Source: an uncultured Bilophila sp.
GTDB taxonomy: Bacteria; Desulfobacterota; Desulfovibrionia; Desulfovibrionales; Desulfovibrionaceae
Assembly: GCA_902373525.1 (NCBI GenBank)
Contig: CABKMN010000003.1
Coordinates: 1 to 64,000, forward strand
Reading direction: 5' to 3'
Length of the DNA: 64,000 nt
The notes beneath the pieces were generated by a model. That model worked only from the letters and a program-made list of their open reading frames with translations, did not search any database and was not told where the DNA came from. Position numbers and translations under genes: made by a program. Every line of letters starts with the position of its first letter. Within the stretch, counting starts at the first letter, position 1. Positions 53,542 to 62,906 of this stretch are shown here, in pieces.

Positions 53542-54535
53542 ATGTCCAATACCATATAAATTCTCGAAAACATCACGATTACCGATTTCGACACCGGGAC
53601 TGTGTTCAGTGGCACGCCTTCAGGCAAACATGTCAAGGGCTACGCGGCCCCGTCGCCGTTCACTCCGACTGTTGACGGGAACTACATCTTTCACGAGCAG
53701 AGCCGGGACATCGTAGTCTGGTTCATTGACGCATCTGATCCGCTCTATGTTTACGGGCCGACCGGCTGTGGCAAGACGTCCGTAATCAAGCAACTCGCGG
53801 CCAAGCTCAATTACCCGGTGTTTGAAGTCACCGGGCACAGCCGACTGGAGTTCCCGGAACTCGTCGGCCATCACGTTGTGCGTCAAGGGAACATGGAGTT
53901 TGAACGGCCCTCTGGCCTTGGCAATGAAGTTCGGAGGATTGTTTTTGTGCAACGAGATGGACTTGCTCGAACCATCCACAGCTGCGGGGCTGAACGGCAT
54001 TCTTGACGGTCAGCCATTGTGCATCCCGGAAAACGGCGGCGAGCTTATCGTGCCGCATCCCATGTTCCGGTTCGCGGCCACGGCCAACAGCAACGGCGGT
54101 AGCGATGAAACCGGTCTGTATCAAGGTGTGTTGCGTCAAAATCTCGCAATGATGGACCGCTTCGTGCTCTGCGAAGTGAGCTATCCCAAGCCGGAAGCCG
54201 AAGAGTTGTTGCTGGAAAAAACGGCTTCGCAACTCCCGGATGGTGTTCGCAAAAAGATGGTGGAATACGCCAATGAAGTACGAAGGCTGTTCATGGGGGA
54301 ATCCGGGAACAGCTACAACACCGGCAGCATTGAAATCACCTTCAGTACACGCTCTTTGCTGCGTTGGGCAGAGTTGACCATCCGGTATCAGCCTTTGGCG
54401 AATCAGGGCATCCAGCCGGTGGCCTACGCGCTCGACAGAGCCTTGGGATTCAGAGCCTGCAAAGAGACACGGGCCATGCTGCATGAGCTGGTGCAGCGCG
54501 TCTTCACACAACAGGGGAAGAAATCGGGGGAGTGA
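53542..54535 (+). pseudogene. MoxR/CbbQ-type AAA+ ATPase with an early stop and a frameshift
   Basis: ATG 53542 after CAGGAG reads MSNTI then TAA; the same frame continues ILENITITDFDTGTVFSGTP, LYVYGPTGCGKTSVIKQLAA (Walker A), VTGHSRLEFPELVGHHV. Near 53905 the coding frame shifts by +1 to PLALAMKFGGLFLCNEMDLL (Walker B), PMFRFAATANSNGGSDETGL and the C-terminal lid. With both lesions repaired it would be a normal ATPase of about 330 aa. It starts the block WGR / DUF3150 / vWA. Sequencing error is possible but two lesions in one gene argue for decay. Confidence 0.7.
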
Positions 54536-54921
54536 ACGGAGGCGACTCTACCGCACAGGATGAAGCCGCCTCTCACGGTTGGTATCCGGTCAATCAGCTT
54601 AAGGCTCCTCCCGTTCTCCAACGCCTGGATCAGCTTATCCCCTTCGTACAGAGCGACCCTGACTTTCTGCTCACCCTTCCCGAATACCCTCGTATCGTCC
54701 TGGAAAGCCCTTCCGTGTTAGGCGGCAAGTTCTGGCTCGGCGTAGCGATGGAAAACGGTTTGTCGGTCAGGTGGGGCAAGACGGGGACGCAAGGCACCCT
54801 GAAGCATTTCCCGCTGGACCGCTGCAAGAACAAGAACCCCCTCTTGGAACTCAAGCGCCGATTCATGAGCAAAATGAACAGCGGCTATAATCTTAATCTG
54901 CAAGAAACAAGATTGCCGTAA
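54532..54921 (+). CDS. WGR-domain protein (129 aa)
   Basis: Starts at a GTG that overlaps the ATPase stop (GTGA). The N-terminal 60 residues are a linker (APPVLQRLDQLIPFVQSDPD). The C-terminal part is a WGR domain (FWLGVAMENGLSVRWGKTGT, QGTLKHFPLDRCKNKNPLLE). WGR domains occur in PARP-like and MoxR-associated proteins and bind nucleic acid. It is coupled to its neighbours and probably forms part of their complex. Confidence 0.8.
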   Translation: MNGGDSTAQDEAASHGWYPVNQLKAPPVLQRLDQLIPFVQSDPDFLLTLPEYPRIVLESPSVLGGKFWLGVAMENGLSVRWGKTGTQGTLKHFPLDRCKNKNPLLELKRRFMSKMNSGYNLNLQETRLP

Positions 54922-54932
54922 GGAGAAAAAAC

Positions 54933-55928
54933 ATGACGACAGACATCGCCGTTCTTGACCACCTGGTTGTGGTCAATCTCGATATTCACATCTGGACCGC
55001 CAGGAAAAAACTGGCTCCACTCGACCTTGGAGGAACGGAGCTTCCACCGGAAGATTTGGCCTCGCTCGGCAGCAAGCGTATTTGCAACCCCGAAGATTTG
55101 CGTACCTTCGGTACCCTCAAAGCCCGAGCCGTCAACTTGTTGGAACGCAACGGCATCCGTTTTCTCAGCGGATGGGCTGTGCCGGATACGCGCCTGCCGG
55201 AGATTATGCGGGAACTTGCCGTAATCCGTGACGAGTTCAATACGGCCAAGGACGCTTTTCTGCTACGTTATGACCAGTCCATGCAAGACTGGATCGCCAA
55301 ACATCCGCAATGGGGCAGCATTATTGCCGGTTCCACGGTCAGCGAGGAATACGTCCGTTCGCGTATTGATTTTCGTTGGCAGGTATTCCAAGTGGCGCAA
55401 CCTGCGGCTGTAAACGCTACACAGAACCTTGACAACCTTAATGACGACATCGGCCAACTTGGTGGTACGCTCTTTGACGAGGTAGCCAAGGCAGCGGGTG
55501 AAGCTTGGACCCGCTGCTATGCCGGAAAAACGGAAATCACCCGCAAGGCGCTGTCTCCCCTGAAATCCATCTACGACAAGCTTATGGGCCTGACCTTCGT
55601 GGAACCGCGAGTCGCGCCGGTGGCGGAACTGCTGGATACGGCTTTTCGCAGCATCCCCAAACGGGGAGCCATTACCGGCAGCATCCTGCTCATGCTGCAA
55701 GGTCTGGTGTCCTTGCTTCGGAATCCGCAGGCGCTCATGGAACACGGCCAGATGATTCTGGATGGACGCAAGAACAGCCACAAGATTCTGGAGTCGTTGC
55801 TCCTGGCCGAGTGCGCCGCGCAGGTGGAAGCAGAAGGCGATGCCGAAGCGGAAGAAAACGGACTGGATGAACCACTCTTTGACGGTGCGGCTTTGCCACC
55901 GGTTATCGAGAGTTGCGGGTTATGGTAA
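54933..55928 (+). CDS. DUF3150-family protein (331 aa)
   Basis: Starts MTTDIAVLDHLVVVNLDIHI; GGAG lies upstream. Soluble and helical, with DIHIWTARKKL, CNPEDLRTFGTLKARAVNLL, RFLSGWAVPDTRLPEI typical of DUF3150. The C-terminal tail is acidic. In mobile elements this family is repeatedly found with MoxR-type ATPases and vWA proteins, as here. Likely an adaptor or substrate-recognition protein; inference from context. Confidence 0.8.
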   Translation: MTTDIAVLDHLVVVNLDIHIWTARKKLAPLDLGGTELPPEDLASLGSKRICNPEDLRTFGTLKARAVNLLERNGIRFLSGWAVPDTRLPEIMRELAVIRDEFNTAKDAFLLRYDQSMQDWIAKHPQWGSIIAGSTVSEEYVRSRIDFRWQVFQVAQPAAVNATQNLDNLNDDIGQLGGTLFDEVAKAAGEAWTRCYAGKTEITRKALSPLKSIYDKLMGLTFVEPRVAPVAELLDTAFRSIPKRGAITGSILLMLQGLVSLLRNPQALMEHGQMILDGRKNSHKILESLLLAECAAQVEAEGDAEAEENGLDEPLFDGAALPPVIESCGLW

Positions 55929-55998
55929 CGGACACGCCACACGAACCCGGAAGCCCTTTGAGCACTGCGCTTGGAGGGCTTTCTTTTTGGAGACCCCT

Positions 55999-57642
55999 AT
56001 GAATCCCAAACACATCATCAAATCGCTGCCCCTGCTTGCGTCCGTCCTGGGCCGCAAGTACGGGGTACAGGTACGCATCGGCGGTGACAACGCCTTCACC
56101 AACGGCAATGTGATCCAGCTTCCGAGTCTGCCTCTGGACTGCGACGAAACCTTGCTCGGTCTGGTCAGAGGTCTAATTGACCACGAATCCGCGCACATCC
56201 GTGACACCGACTTTGACGCCTTGAAAGCAGCCAATCTGACTCCGCTGGAGAAGCATCTGTGGAATATCCTTGAGGATTGGAGGGTTGAAAATGTTCTCTC
56301 CGCAATTTATCCAGGCTGCCGCGAGAACTTCCAATGGCTCATCAAGCACTTCTTCCTCCCGAAATCCAAGAAGCGCAAGCGTAAGGAACACACACCTGAT
56401 CCGGCCATGCTCATCCTGGAATGGCTGCTCATTACCGTGCGCTCCTGGGATGTCGCGGAACTGAACGAGGAGCGTGATTACCTGCGAGCATCGGCTGAAA
56501 TCCACTATCCCGGCCTGACGCATGAGATAGAGCCACACCTCCGGCTGATTCCACAAAACTGCGCCAGCACACTGGAAGCTTTTGGTTTCGCCTATGAAAT
56601 CGCAAAAATCATCAGAAAATATGCTCGGTTCATGGAACAGCAACAGAACCAGCGGCAAAGCCAAGCGGGACAGGGAGCTTACAACGCCTCATCAGAAGCG
56701 CCATCAGACCCGTCCGGCCAGACGGACCCGGCGCAAGCTCTGCAAAGCCTGCAAAAGATCCTTTCCGCAGGTGCTGACGGCGGCATGTTCCCCGGCGACA
56801 TCGGGGACAAGCTCAAGGAGGCCATTGTCGACGCTTGCGGCCAGCAAGGAGAACACATTCAGGTAGCGGTAGTGACCCGCAAGCCTACCGGACAACTGGC
56901 GCTGGATGATTTGAGCAACGCGCGCCAGAGCACTACGGCCCTGCGGACCAGGCTTCAGGCGTTAATGCAGAGTACTCGTTCCGTCAGGAATCACAGCGGC
57001 TATGTGGGTGCGCTCAACATCCACAAGCTGCACAGCCTGGCAGCCGGAAACGCCAAGGTCTTCTTGCGCAAGGGGGAACGGGTGGGAGTGAATACCGCCG
57101 TACACATCCTGATCGACAGTTCCGGCTCCATGAACGGCAAGGACATACAGCTCGCATGCCAAGCCTGCTTTGCCGTCGCGTCGGCGTTGCAGAGTATCAA
57201 GGGCATCAGCGTCGGCGTCACCACCTTCCCCGGAGAGCGCGGTGTGTATGAAGGTTCTCAGCGGGAACATTGGAAGACGGTAACGCCTGTACTCCGGCAC
57301 GGTGAGAAAATGCACACCCGGTTCGCCATGTCGGGAGCCGGGAACACTCCGCTGGATTCCGCCTTGTGGTGGACTATGCAGCAGCTTCACCCCATGCCTG
57401 AACCTCGCAAAATGGTTCTGATCATTACCGATGGCCACCCGGACAACTTGCAGCTCGCGCAGACCGCTATCACTGAGGCCAGAAAGCTCGGCCTGGAAGT
57501 GTACGGAATAGGCATCGCAAACGCATCCATCCTCTCCCTTCTTCCCGATACCAGCAGCGTCATCAACAGCATCGCGGAACTCGCTCCTTCCATGTTCGGG
57601 ATGCTGCAACGCGCTCTCATCGCCGGACATCCGGCAGCCTGA
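55999..57642 (+). CDS. vWA-domain protein, CobT-like (547 aa)
   Basis: ATG 55999 after TTGGAGA. The N-terminal part has a helix with HESAHIRDTDFDALK (zinc- or substrate-binding-like His) and the CobT-like region with NILEDWRVENVLSAIYPGC. The C-terminal vWA domain has MIDAS DSSGSMNGKD near residue 373, then GNTPLDSALWW and IITDGHPDN. vWA proteins pair with MoxR AAA+ ATPases as chaperone-like machines that insert metals or remodel complexes. The partner ATPase in this block is broken. Confidence 0.85.
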   Translation: MNPKHIIKSLPLLASVLGRKYGVQVRIGGDNAFTNGNVIQLPSLPLDCDETLLGLVRGLIDHESAHIRDTDFDALKAANLTPLEKHLWNILEDWRVENVLSAIYPGCRENFQWLIKHFFLPKSKKRKRKEHTPDPAMLILEWLLITVRSWDVAELNEERDYLRASAEIHYPGLTHEIEPHLRLIPQNCASTLEAFGFAYEIAKIIRKYARFMEQQQNQRQSQAGQGAYNASSEAPSDPSGQTDPAQALQSLQKILSAGADGGMFPGDIGDKLKEAIVDACGQQGEHIQVAVVTRKPTGQLALDDLSNARQSTTALRTRLQALMQSTRSVRNHSGYVGALNIHKLHSLAAGNAKVFLRKGERVGVNTAVHILIDSSGSMNGKDIQLACQACFAVASALQSIKGISVGVTTFPGERGVYEGSQREHWKTVTPVLRHGEKMHTRFAMSGAGNTPLDSALWWTMQQLHPMPEPRKMVLIITDGHPDNLQLAQTAITEARKLGLEVYGIGIANASILSLLPDTSSVINSIAELAPSMFGMLQRALIAGHPAA

Positions 57643-57719
57643 CTCTTATCAACAAACTGAACTCGCAGCGTCAGGCCCTTCAGCCTGGCGCTGTTCTTTT
57701 AACCATCAAGGAGGTGTTC

Positions 57720-58055
57720 GTGAAAGAACTCGTACCAGCCTGCCCACGCTGCAACACAAATAAATTCGTGGTCAGGGACAGGATCGCGGAAAAAGCGGGG
57801 ACCATCGTCGGTGGAGCAGTCGGAGCAGGCAGCGCCTACGCCGGACTCAGTTCCGGCGCGACGGTTGGAGCCGTCATCGGCTCCTTCATCCCCATACTCG
57901 GCACGGCAGCCGGGGCAGGCATTGGAGCGCTCACCGGCACCTTGCTCGGCTTTCTGGCCGGAAGCGCCACCGGCAACGCGGTTGGAGAACGGATCGATGC
58001 CAAGATCCGCATGAAATACCGCTGCACAAATTGCGGCAGCGAAATCCAGGGCTGA
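57720..58055 (+). CDS. Split zinc-ribbon protein around a glycine-zipper membrane hairpin (111 aa)
   Basis: GTG 57720 follows AAGGAGG. CPRCNTNKFVVRD near the N-terminus and YRCTNCGSEIQG at the C-terminus give two CxxC halves. Between them is a Gly/Ala-rich glycine-zipper (GAVGAGSAYAGLSSGATVGA; GIGALTGTLLGFLAGSATG) that should span the membrane as a hairpin. That places both zinc halves on the same side, probably forming one ribbon. It lies 77 nt after the vWA gene. Confidence 0.7.
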   Translation: MKELVPACPRCNTNKFVVRDRIAEKAGTIVGGAVGAGSAYAGLSSGATVGAVIGSFIPILGTAAGAGIGALTGTLLGFLAGSATGNAVGERIDAKIRMKYRCTNCGSEIQG

Positions 58056-58082
58056 GAAGCCTCAAACGAAAAGTAGATAGAT

Positions 58083-58246
58083 ATGAACAGGTTATTGTGG
58101 TTTGTTCTGGTGGCATCGGCGCGGGAGTTGCGGCAGTCATGCTGGAGGGAGAAGCTGAAGGCGAGACTTCTGATGAGATCGAAGAGGGACAGGAGGCCAT
58201 AGAGCCACAAGACGATACGGAAGCCTCTGAAGCGTCAGCTTCATGA
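58083..58246 (+). CDS. Doubtful small membrane/acidic protein
   Basis: ATG 58083 opens MNRLLWFVLVASA. An overlapping frame reads GAGVAAVMLEGEAEGETSDE and an acidic tail, so the two could be one gene with a frameshift near 58120. No clear ribosome-binding site. Reported only because the pieces fit a short membrane protein. Confidence 0.25.
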
Positions 58247-58252
58247 TGAACA

Positions 58253-58278
58253 CCCCGGAGCAGATTACCGCTCCGGGG
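58253..58278 (+). terminator. Hairpin after the MoxR-vWA block
   Basis: CCCCGGAG (58253-58260) and CTCCGGGG (58271-58278). The following sequence has no T-run, so terminator activity is uncertain. Confidence 0.4.
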
Positions 58279-58439
58279 CTACTTACTATTAAAGTTTACC
58301 GGTACCAGATAACCAACCGCATCAAAGCGCGTCAAATAAAGGCTATTACCCGCGTCCTTGGACAATTTCCACAAATCGTCAAACAAATTTTTTGACAGAA
58401 ACCCACAGGAACGCTTATGCTCATGAAAAGATCAATACC

Positions 58440-58985
58440 CAAAACACCGTCGATAACTGGACGGCATTCACCTGAATAAAGTCTTTGAGGAACACGCTTC
58501 CGGGAAGAATTCAGATAGACCGGCACTGTAAATCTGCCTGGATTACGTTCGTGACGACGTGCTGCTCGTTCACTCCATCGACAGGCTCGCTCGCAATCTT
58601 CAAGACCTACTTTCCATCGCCACTACCATGAAAGAAAAGGGAGTCACGGTCACATTCCCACAAGGAGAAGATCGAGTTTATCGGCAATGGCACGGCAGGG
58701 AAAGTTGATGCCTTCCAGGAGCTTCAGTTACACATCATCACGGCAGTAGCTCAATTTGAGCGAGCGCTGATTCTGAAGCGCCAGCGGGAAGGGATCGCCA
58801 TTGCCAAAAGAAGCGGTAAGTACAAAAATGTCGGTAGGAAACCTATCTTATCTGATGAGCAGGTAAGCGAACTCCGCGTCAAAATCGCAAATAGTGTGAG
58901 GGGGTCGGCACTGGCAAGGGAATATGGCGTCAGCAGACAGACTACCTATTGTTGTGCTAACAAACGGTTTGAACAGGGGAATTAG
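58440..58985 (+). pseudogene. Serine recombinase (resolvase/invertase) remnant
   Basis: Pieces in different frames: LDGIHLNKVFEEHASGKNSD, stop, then VLLVHSIDRLARNLQDLLSI, frame change, then LQLHIITAVAQFERALILKR, QREGIAIAKRSGKYKNVGRK and the C-terminal HTH SALAREYGVSRQTTYCC. The N-terminal catalytic serine region is missing or scrambled. It is a decayed Tn3-type resolvase/invertase and marks another mobile-element scar in the island. Confidence 0.8.
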
Positions 58986-59359
58986 GCAATGCTCTAGGTT
59001 GTGTCGTTATTTATAATATAATAATCTGAAATTATTGAGAATAGTCTTTTATAGTCCGTAAAAATACTTCAATCAGTTATATTGAATTGACGACGCCTAG
59101 CTCTCTTTTTTCCCGATAAATAATTTGAGAGGGAAAAATTTTTATAAGAAAGGTGGTTAAAAACAAGTTCTTCCCTTTGGGTGATGCAATCTAATTTATG
59201 AGCTGGTTTTATGGTTGTTGGGCCTCGATTGACACTTCGCAGGGAATGTCCCCAATAGACCCCCAATTCAGGACAATTTACACCGCATATAAATAAGGCT
59301 ATTCTTCCTGTAATAAAATTCAAAAAAGCACTGCCTGGACGGGAAAATAGGGAGATACA
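58986..59359. other. AT-rich gap before the three-gene operon
   Basis: About 370 bp, AT-rich. A TTGACA at about 59228 has no matching -10 at standard spacing. Probably holds the operon's promoter; no gene recognised. Confidence 0.4.
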
Positions 59360-60376
59360 ATGATCGATGTTAGCTCGACGAAGATTGAAAAATTTGTAGT
59401 CCACCATGTCGGTAACAAGTTAAGGGAGGAAGGGTATATTCTCTCTTCTAAAGAGGCCGACGGCCAGGAGATGCTTAATGAGCTTCTCCTTAAGCATTAC
59501 CTACTTCCTTTATCCCAACAGACAGATCTGTTTGAATTTTTTCATGAATCGGATCTGAGTCTAAATGAGTTATATCGGTATTCTACAAATATTTTTGAAG
59601 ATAAAAACTCTTTTTTAGAACAGTCATATAGCATTGCAAAACACCTTTATAGTGCATCAAATCATCCTAATATCTCTGGGGGAGAATTAATAATTATTTT
59701 ATTCTCTGACATTAGGATTAATTCTTTCACAGTAGAAGGTTTAGCTGTTTTAAAAATGGAGAGTAGAGACAACTACCTAGATATTATTGGTGAACGTGGA
59801 ACAATTCAATTGATAACTAAGTCTGGTATTTCACTAAATAAGATACAAAAAGGGTGCCTTATTCTCTCTAATGGGAACAATGTAATAACGATTGATACAC
59901 TTAGTCAAAAAACAAAATATTGGAATGACTCATTCCTCAAGATAAAACCACAGCAGACCATTGATGTATGCGCGCGTGTCGGCGGAGCCATATTGAAATC
60001 TGTCGCCAGCAAAATCTCTGATTCACTAACGCGTATTTCCTTAAATAAGAAACTGGAACAAGAAATAGAATCCAATGATTCTCTGTCTCTAGGTGAGCTT
60101 ATTAATATATCAAAAGAATTTGTAGATGAACGAACTGTTGCTGGGATAGTTGATGGAGTAAGAGGAAATATAGGTTTTGATTTACCTAATGAGTTGAAGA
60201 TCGACTCCAAAGCTCTTCTTCCATATGCAAAAAAAATCAGCCAAAAAACAGAAATAACAAACGGTGTTAGCCTAATAATTTCAGATTCCAAGATTAGTAT
60301 TGATGATTTTACCATTGAGAAAACGTCTGATGGTTTTCGCGCCGTTATCGATATGAGCATTAAGGAGGTAAAATAA
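59360..60376 (+). CDS. NdpA-like nucleoid-associated protein (338 aa)
   Basis: Starts MIDVSSTKIEKFVVHHVGNK with GGGAGA upstream. The N-terminal HHVGNKLREEGYILSSKE, the central INSFTVEGLAVLKMESRDNY and the C-terminal half match the NdpA/YejK (NA37) family. These bind DNA and also occur next to defence genes. Very AT-rich, unlike the core. It is the first gene of a tight three-gene operon. Confidence 0.7.
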   Translation: MIDVSSTKIEKFVVHHVGNKLREEGYILSSKEADGQEMLNELLLKHYLLPLSQQTDLFEFFHESDLSLNELYRYSTNIFEDKNSFLEQSYSIAKHLYSASNHPNISGGELIIILFSDIRINSFTVEGLAVLKMESRDNYLDIIGERGTIQLITKSGISLNKIQKGCLILSNGNNVITIDTLSQKTKYWNDSFLKIKPQQTIDVCARVGGAILKSVASKISDSLTRISLNKKLEQEIESNDSLSLGELINISKEFVDERTVAGIVDGVRGNIGFDLPNELKIDSKALLPYAKKISQKTEITNGVSLIISDSKISIDDFTIEKTSDGFRAVIDMSIKEVK

Positions 60377-61317
60377 TGGGAGGAGAAAAATCAAAAAAAT
60401 CTGGTGAAATTGGAGAGGCTATCGCAAAAGACTTAATTGCACTTATGGGGTGGAAATTAACTTTGGCAAATGTTTCTATAAAGTGTAACAATCAGTTGCA
60501 TGTAAATAAAAAAGGAAAAAATAAAGAAAGTCATGGAGAAGACAGGGTTTATATATATCATAACCCTTTTCATGATGAATTAAGCGAGATAGTACATATT
60601 TCAGTTAAACATACCCTTGACCCCTACCCGTCAGATGTTACATTGAAAACAAAACTCAAAGAGTATCTTGATGATCTTCAAGAGACTATAGACTGTGCAA
60701 AATACAGTCCAGAGTTAAAACAAGTAACATTAGCACACGGAACTAGAAAAAACAAAAATCACTCTGGATTACTACTTTGGATTTGTAGTGCGGATGGTGA
60801 TGAGAACAAAGACATAAAACCTAGTTTGGCGAATATTCGCCTAGATTACACTATTCAATATCCAGTATATTTGATCGATAATGCAAGAGCTCTTTTTATT
60901 TCAACTATTATCAAAAATGCTCAAGAACATTATAAGTCTGGGACAATTGAATTCTTTTACCCGCCAATAGGTACAACAGTCACAGCAGCAGAACCACGTT
61001 CTGGATTTTTTTTGCCCCTTGAATTGATTGCTTCCGATATTGTTCCAGTGTTACATAAGAATAACGAGCAGGTAGAATTAGTTTTCTATGCAAATCAGGT
61101 ACTTACAGTTGATTCTTATACAAAACTCATATCTTACGCCTTACAATTTTCAAGTGGTCTGGTTACAAATATTCGAATAGGTATGCCAAATTATAATTCT
61201 TCATATCATGAAAATGATGCGGAAATTGCAAGAATGAAATTCGCAGATCGCCGTGAAAAAATTACGCCATTTTGTTTCAATGAGACGATCCTCAACACTA
61301 CGCTCAGCGAGGATTAA
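60376..61317 (+). CDS. Restriction-endonuclease-like protein, PD-(D/E)xK type (313 aa)
   Basis: Starts MGGEKSKKSGEIGEAIAKDL; AAGGAGG lies 7 nt before the ATG, inside the previous gene, and stop and start overlap (TAATG). The helix GEIGEAIAKDLIALMGW and the strand EIVHISVKHTLD resemble the first helix and the VxxK of the PD-(D/E)xK nuclease fold. From memory this resembles the nuclease of the two-gene GAPS4 defence system, but that needs a search. The rest is not recognised. Confidence 0.6.
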   Translation: MGGEKSKKSGEIGEAIAKDLIALMGWKLTLANVSIKCNNQLHVNKKGKNKESHGEDRVYIYHNPFHDELSEIVHISVKHTLDPYPSDVTLKTKLKEYLDDLQETIDCAKYSPELKQVTLAHGTRKNKNHSGLLLWICSADGDENKDIKPSLANIRLDYTIQYPVYLIDNARALFISTIIKNAQEHYKSGTIEFFYPPIGTTVTAAEPRSGFFLPLELIASDIVPVLHKNNEQVELVFYANQVLTVDSYTKLISYALQFSSGLVTNIRIGMPNYNSSYHENDAEIARMKFADRREKITPFCFNETILNTTLSED

Positions 61318-61319
61318 TA

Positions 61320-62465
61320 ATGAAAAGCCAACTCGACTTAAATTCAAATATTCTCGCAGGATCAGAACTGAGAGTTCTACTTAATAGTGACCATATTTCA
61401 TACGGCGAAATTCATGCGACCCTGAAAGAGAAAGGAATATTCATTGGTAATAGCGATAAATCTATAACTGTGCCATTGCTATCTGCTACGCTTTTAACAC
61501 CAGATAATTTTTCAAGACTAATTGAGGCAAGTGTTGTTCGTGAGTCTAAACCAAAAATAAAAGCTTCTACCATACAGTTGACAGGAAAAGATTTAGACTG
61601 GTGTTTGCCCCTCAAGAAAGCTCTTGTTGATGATTGCTCCAGTTTTATTAAGGGATTGGAGAGTATAGATTTTGTTGAATCCCCAGAAGTAGTGATTGTA
61701 GGGAAAAATAAAATCCACATTCCTTACACTGTAATCAAGAAAGACTATAGTAAAGATTGGCTACAGCGAGAAATTGAATTTCATGCTGATGTATATGTGA
61801 CACAAGATAGGAATACTCTTACTCTTGAATTCTCATCACATCACTCATCAAAAGAGACCGAAGCTATTAACAAAAAGATCATATCTTCTATTGTGAAGAT
61901 ATTGAAGCAGTTGAATTTGACAAGTGCAGAAAAGCCAGAGCAAATTAGTTTCAAATCTTTTAATAACATTGAAAGAGTTCGCTTTTTTAAGCGACTAACC
62001 TCTGGGGTACTTCCACGCCTCAATGTTGGTGGTGTTGATAATATAGACATTGTACTTGATGAAACGGCACCAGAGCTCCCACCAGATCCAAAAATCTCTT
62101 GGATGAAAAATGCTGTTAGAGGGCTAAAAATTGATGGGCAAAAACTCAATGATATCTTTTTGATTGCCGATGAAAGCTTCTATCAATATTATCATATACG
62201 AAAAATGGATGTCGAATTTACATTTAATCTAGGAGCAAACTCTGGTACCTGTGGCGTTTGTTTTCTTTTTAGTCCTCCTAGCAGAGCAGAAAATGCATAT
62301 AGAAACGGAGACCTAGTGTATTCATTTTTCAAAATTTCTTATAATAATGTTGTCAATTCAGATTCAAAAAAATCTATTGAAATCACACTTAAAGAAATTG
62401 TTAAAGGATTGCTTGATAAGCATTATGCTCAAATGATTGCCGAGAGAAATTTTGCAAAGAGTTGA
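61320..62465 (+). CDS. Protein of unknown function, third gene of the operon (381 aa)
   Basis: Starts MKSQLDLNSNILAGSELRVL 2 nt after the previous stop. The N-terminal region (SYGEIHATLKEKGIFIGNSD, KSITVPLLSATLLTPDNFSR) looks like a small winged-helix or adaptor domain. The remainder is beta-rich, without catalytic motifs. No membrane segments. Same AT-rich composition as the two genes before it, so they were acquired together. It may be the partner of the nuclease-like protein. Confidence 0.65.
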   Translation: MKSQLDLNSNILAGSELRVLLNSDHISYGEIHATLKEKGIFIGNSDKSITVPLLSATLLTPDNFSRLIEASVVRESKPKIKASTIQLTGKDLDWCLPLKKALVDDCSSFIKGLESIDFVESPEVVIVGKNKIHIPYTVIKKDYSKDWLQREIEFHADVYVTQDRNTLTLEFSSHHSSKETEAINKKIISSIVKILKQLNLTSAEKPEQISFKSFNNIERVRFFKRLTSGVLPRLNVGGVDNIDIVLDETAPELPPDPKISWMKNAVRGLKIDGQKLNDIFLIADESFYQYYHIRKMDVEFTFNLGANSGTCGVCFLFSPPSRAENAYRNGDLVYSFFKISYNNVVNSDSKKSIEITLKEIVKGLLDKHYAQMIAERNFAKS

Positions 62466-62828
62466 AGAGCTATCTAGCCCACGGCAATGAAACGGCACTA
62501 GCGTCTTATTGTTGTGGACTTACTGTTTCTTTTTCCCAACCTTACCGCGCTTATTGAAAAAACAGTACCGACCCACCTCAAACCCGTGGTTCAAACATAA
62601 GAATCATTGGATTCATCCATGAGTTCGAGTCCCAAATGAAGACTCAAATTCATGCCGTCTCAAGACCCGAGCTCACGCTCAATGTCTGTAACAGGTCACC
62701 ATATGACTTTTACCCATTACCGTTCTTGACGAAAGTGGGGTATTCTGGTAGGGCATTGCTAGAAATAGCGGGAAGATTTTTTCAGTTATTTCAAGTTACT
62801 CAAGGCATAACGGTACCGAAGTGCCGAC
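62466..62828. other. Gap between the AT-rich operon and the right attachment site
   Basis: About 360 bp with no recognised gene. Just before attR the text ACCGAAGTG resembles the 5' acceptor of tRNA-Leu (GCCGAAGTG), so the right end may hold both ends of a collapsed tRNA copy. Confidence 0.4.
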
Positions 62829-62844
62829 TCTCCCCTTCGCACCA
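62829..62844 (+). other. Candidate attR: imperfect copy of the tRNA-Leu 3' end
   Basis: TCTCCCCTTCGCACCA matches the tRNA end TCTCCCCTTCGGCACCA with one G missing. Island genes stop before it and core-type sequence, including a terminator, follows. Confidence 0.5.
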
Positions 62845-62906
62845 TTTGAGAAAACAACGGGCTGGCAGGCAACTGTCGGTCCGTTTTTCGTTTCCGCATT
62901 CGTGAA

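Larger units (their letters stand above)
25946..62844 (+). mobile_element. Integrated island of about 36.9 kb at tRNA-Leu
   Basis: The left edge is tRNA-Leu followed by a P4-type integrase; the right edge is the imperfect repeat of the tRNA end. In between are island genes only: integrases, primase-helicase, relaxase, restriction genes, toxin-antitoxin genes, recombinase remnants. Codon use and GC differ from the core, most at 59-62.5 kb. The tRNA's probable native terminator lies just outside the right edge. A second damaged integrase at 42.7 kb suggests two elements in tandem or a merged composite. Confidence 0.75.
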
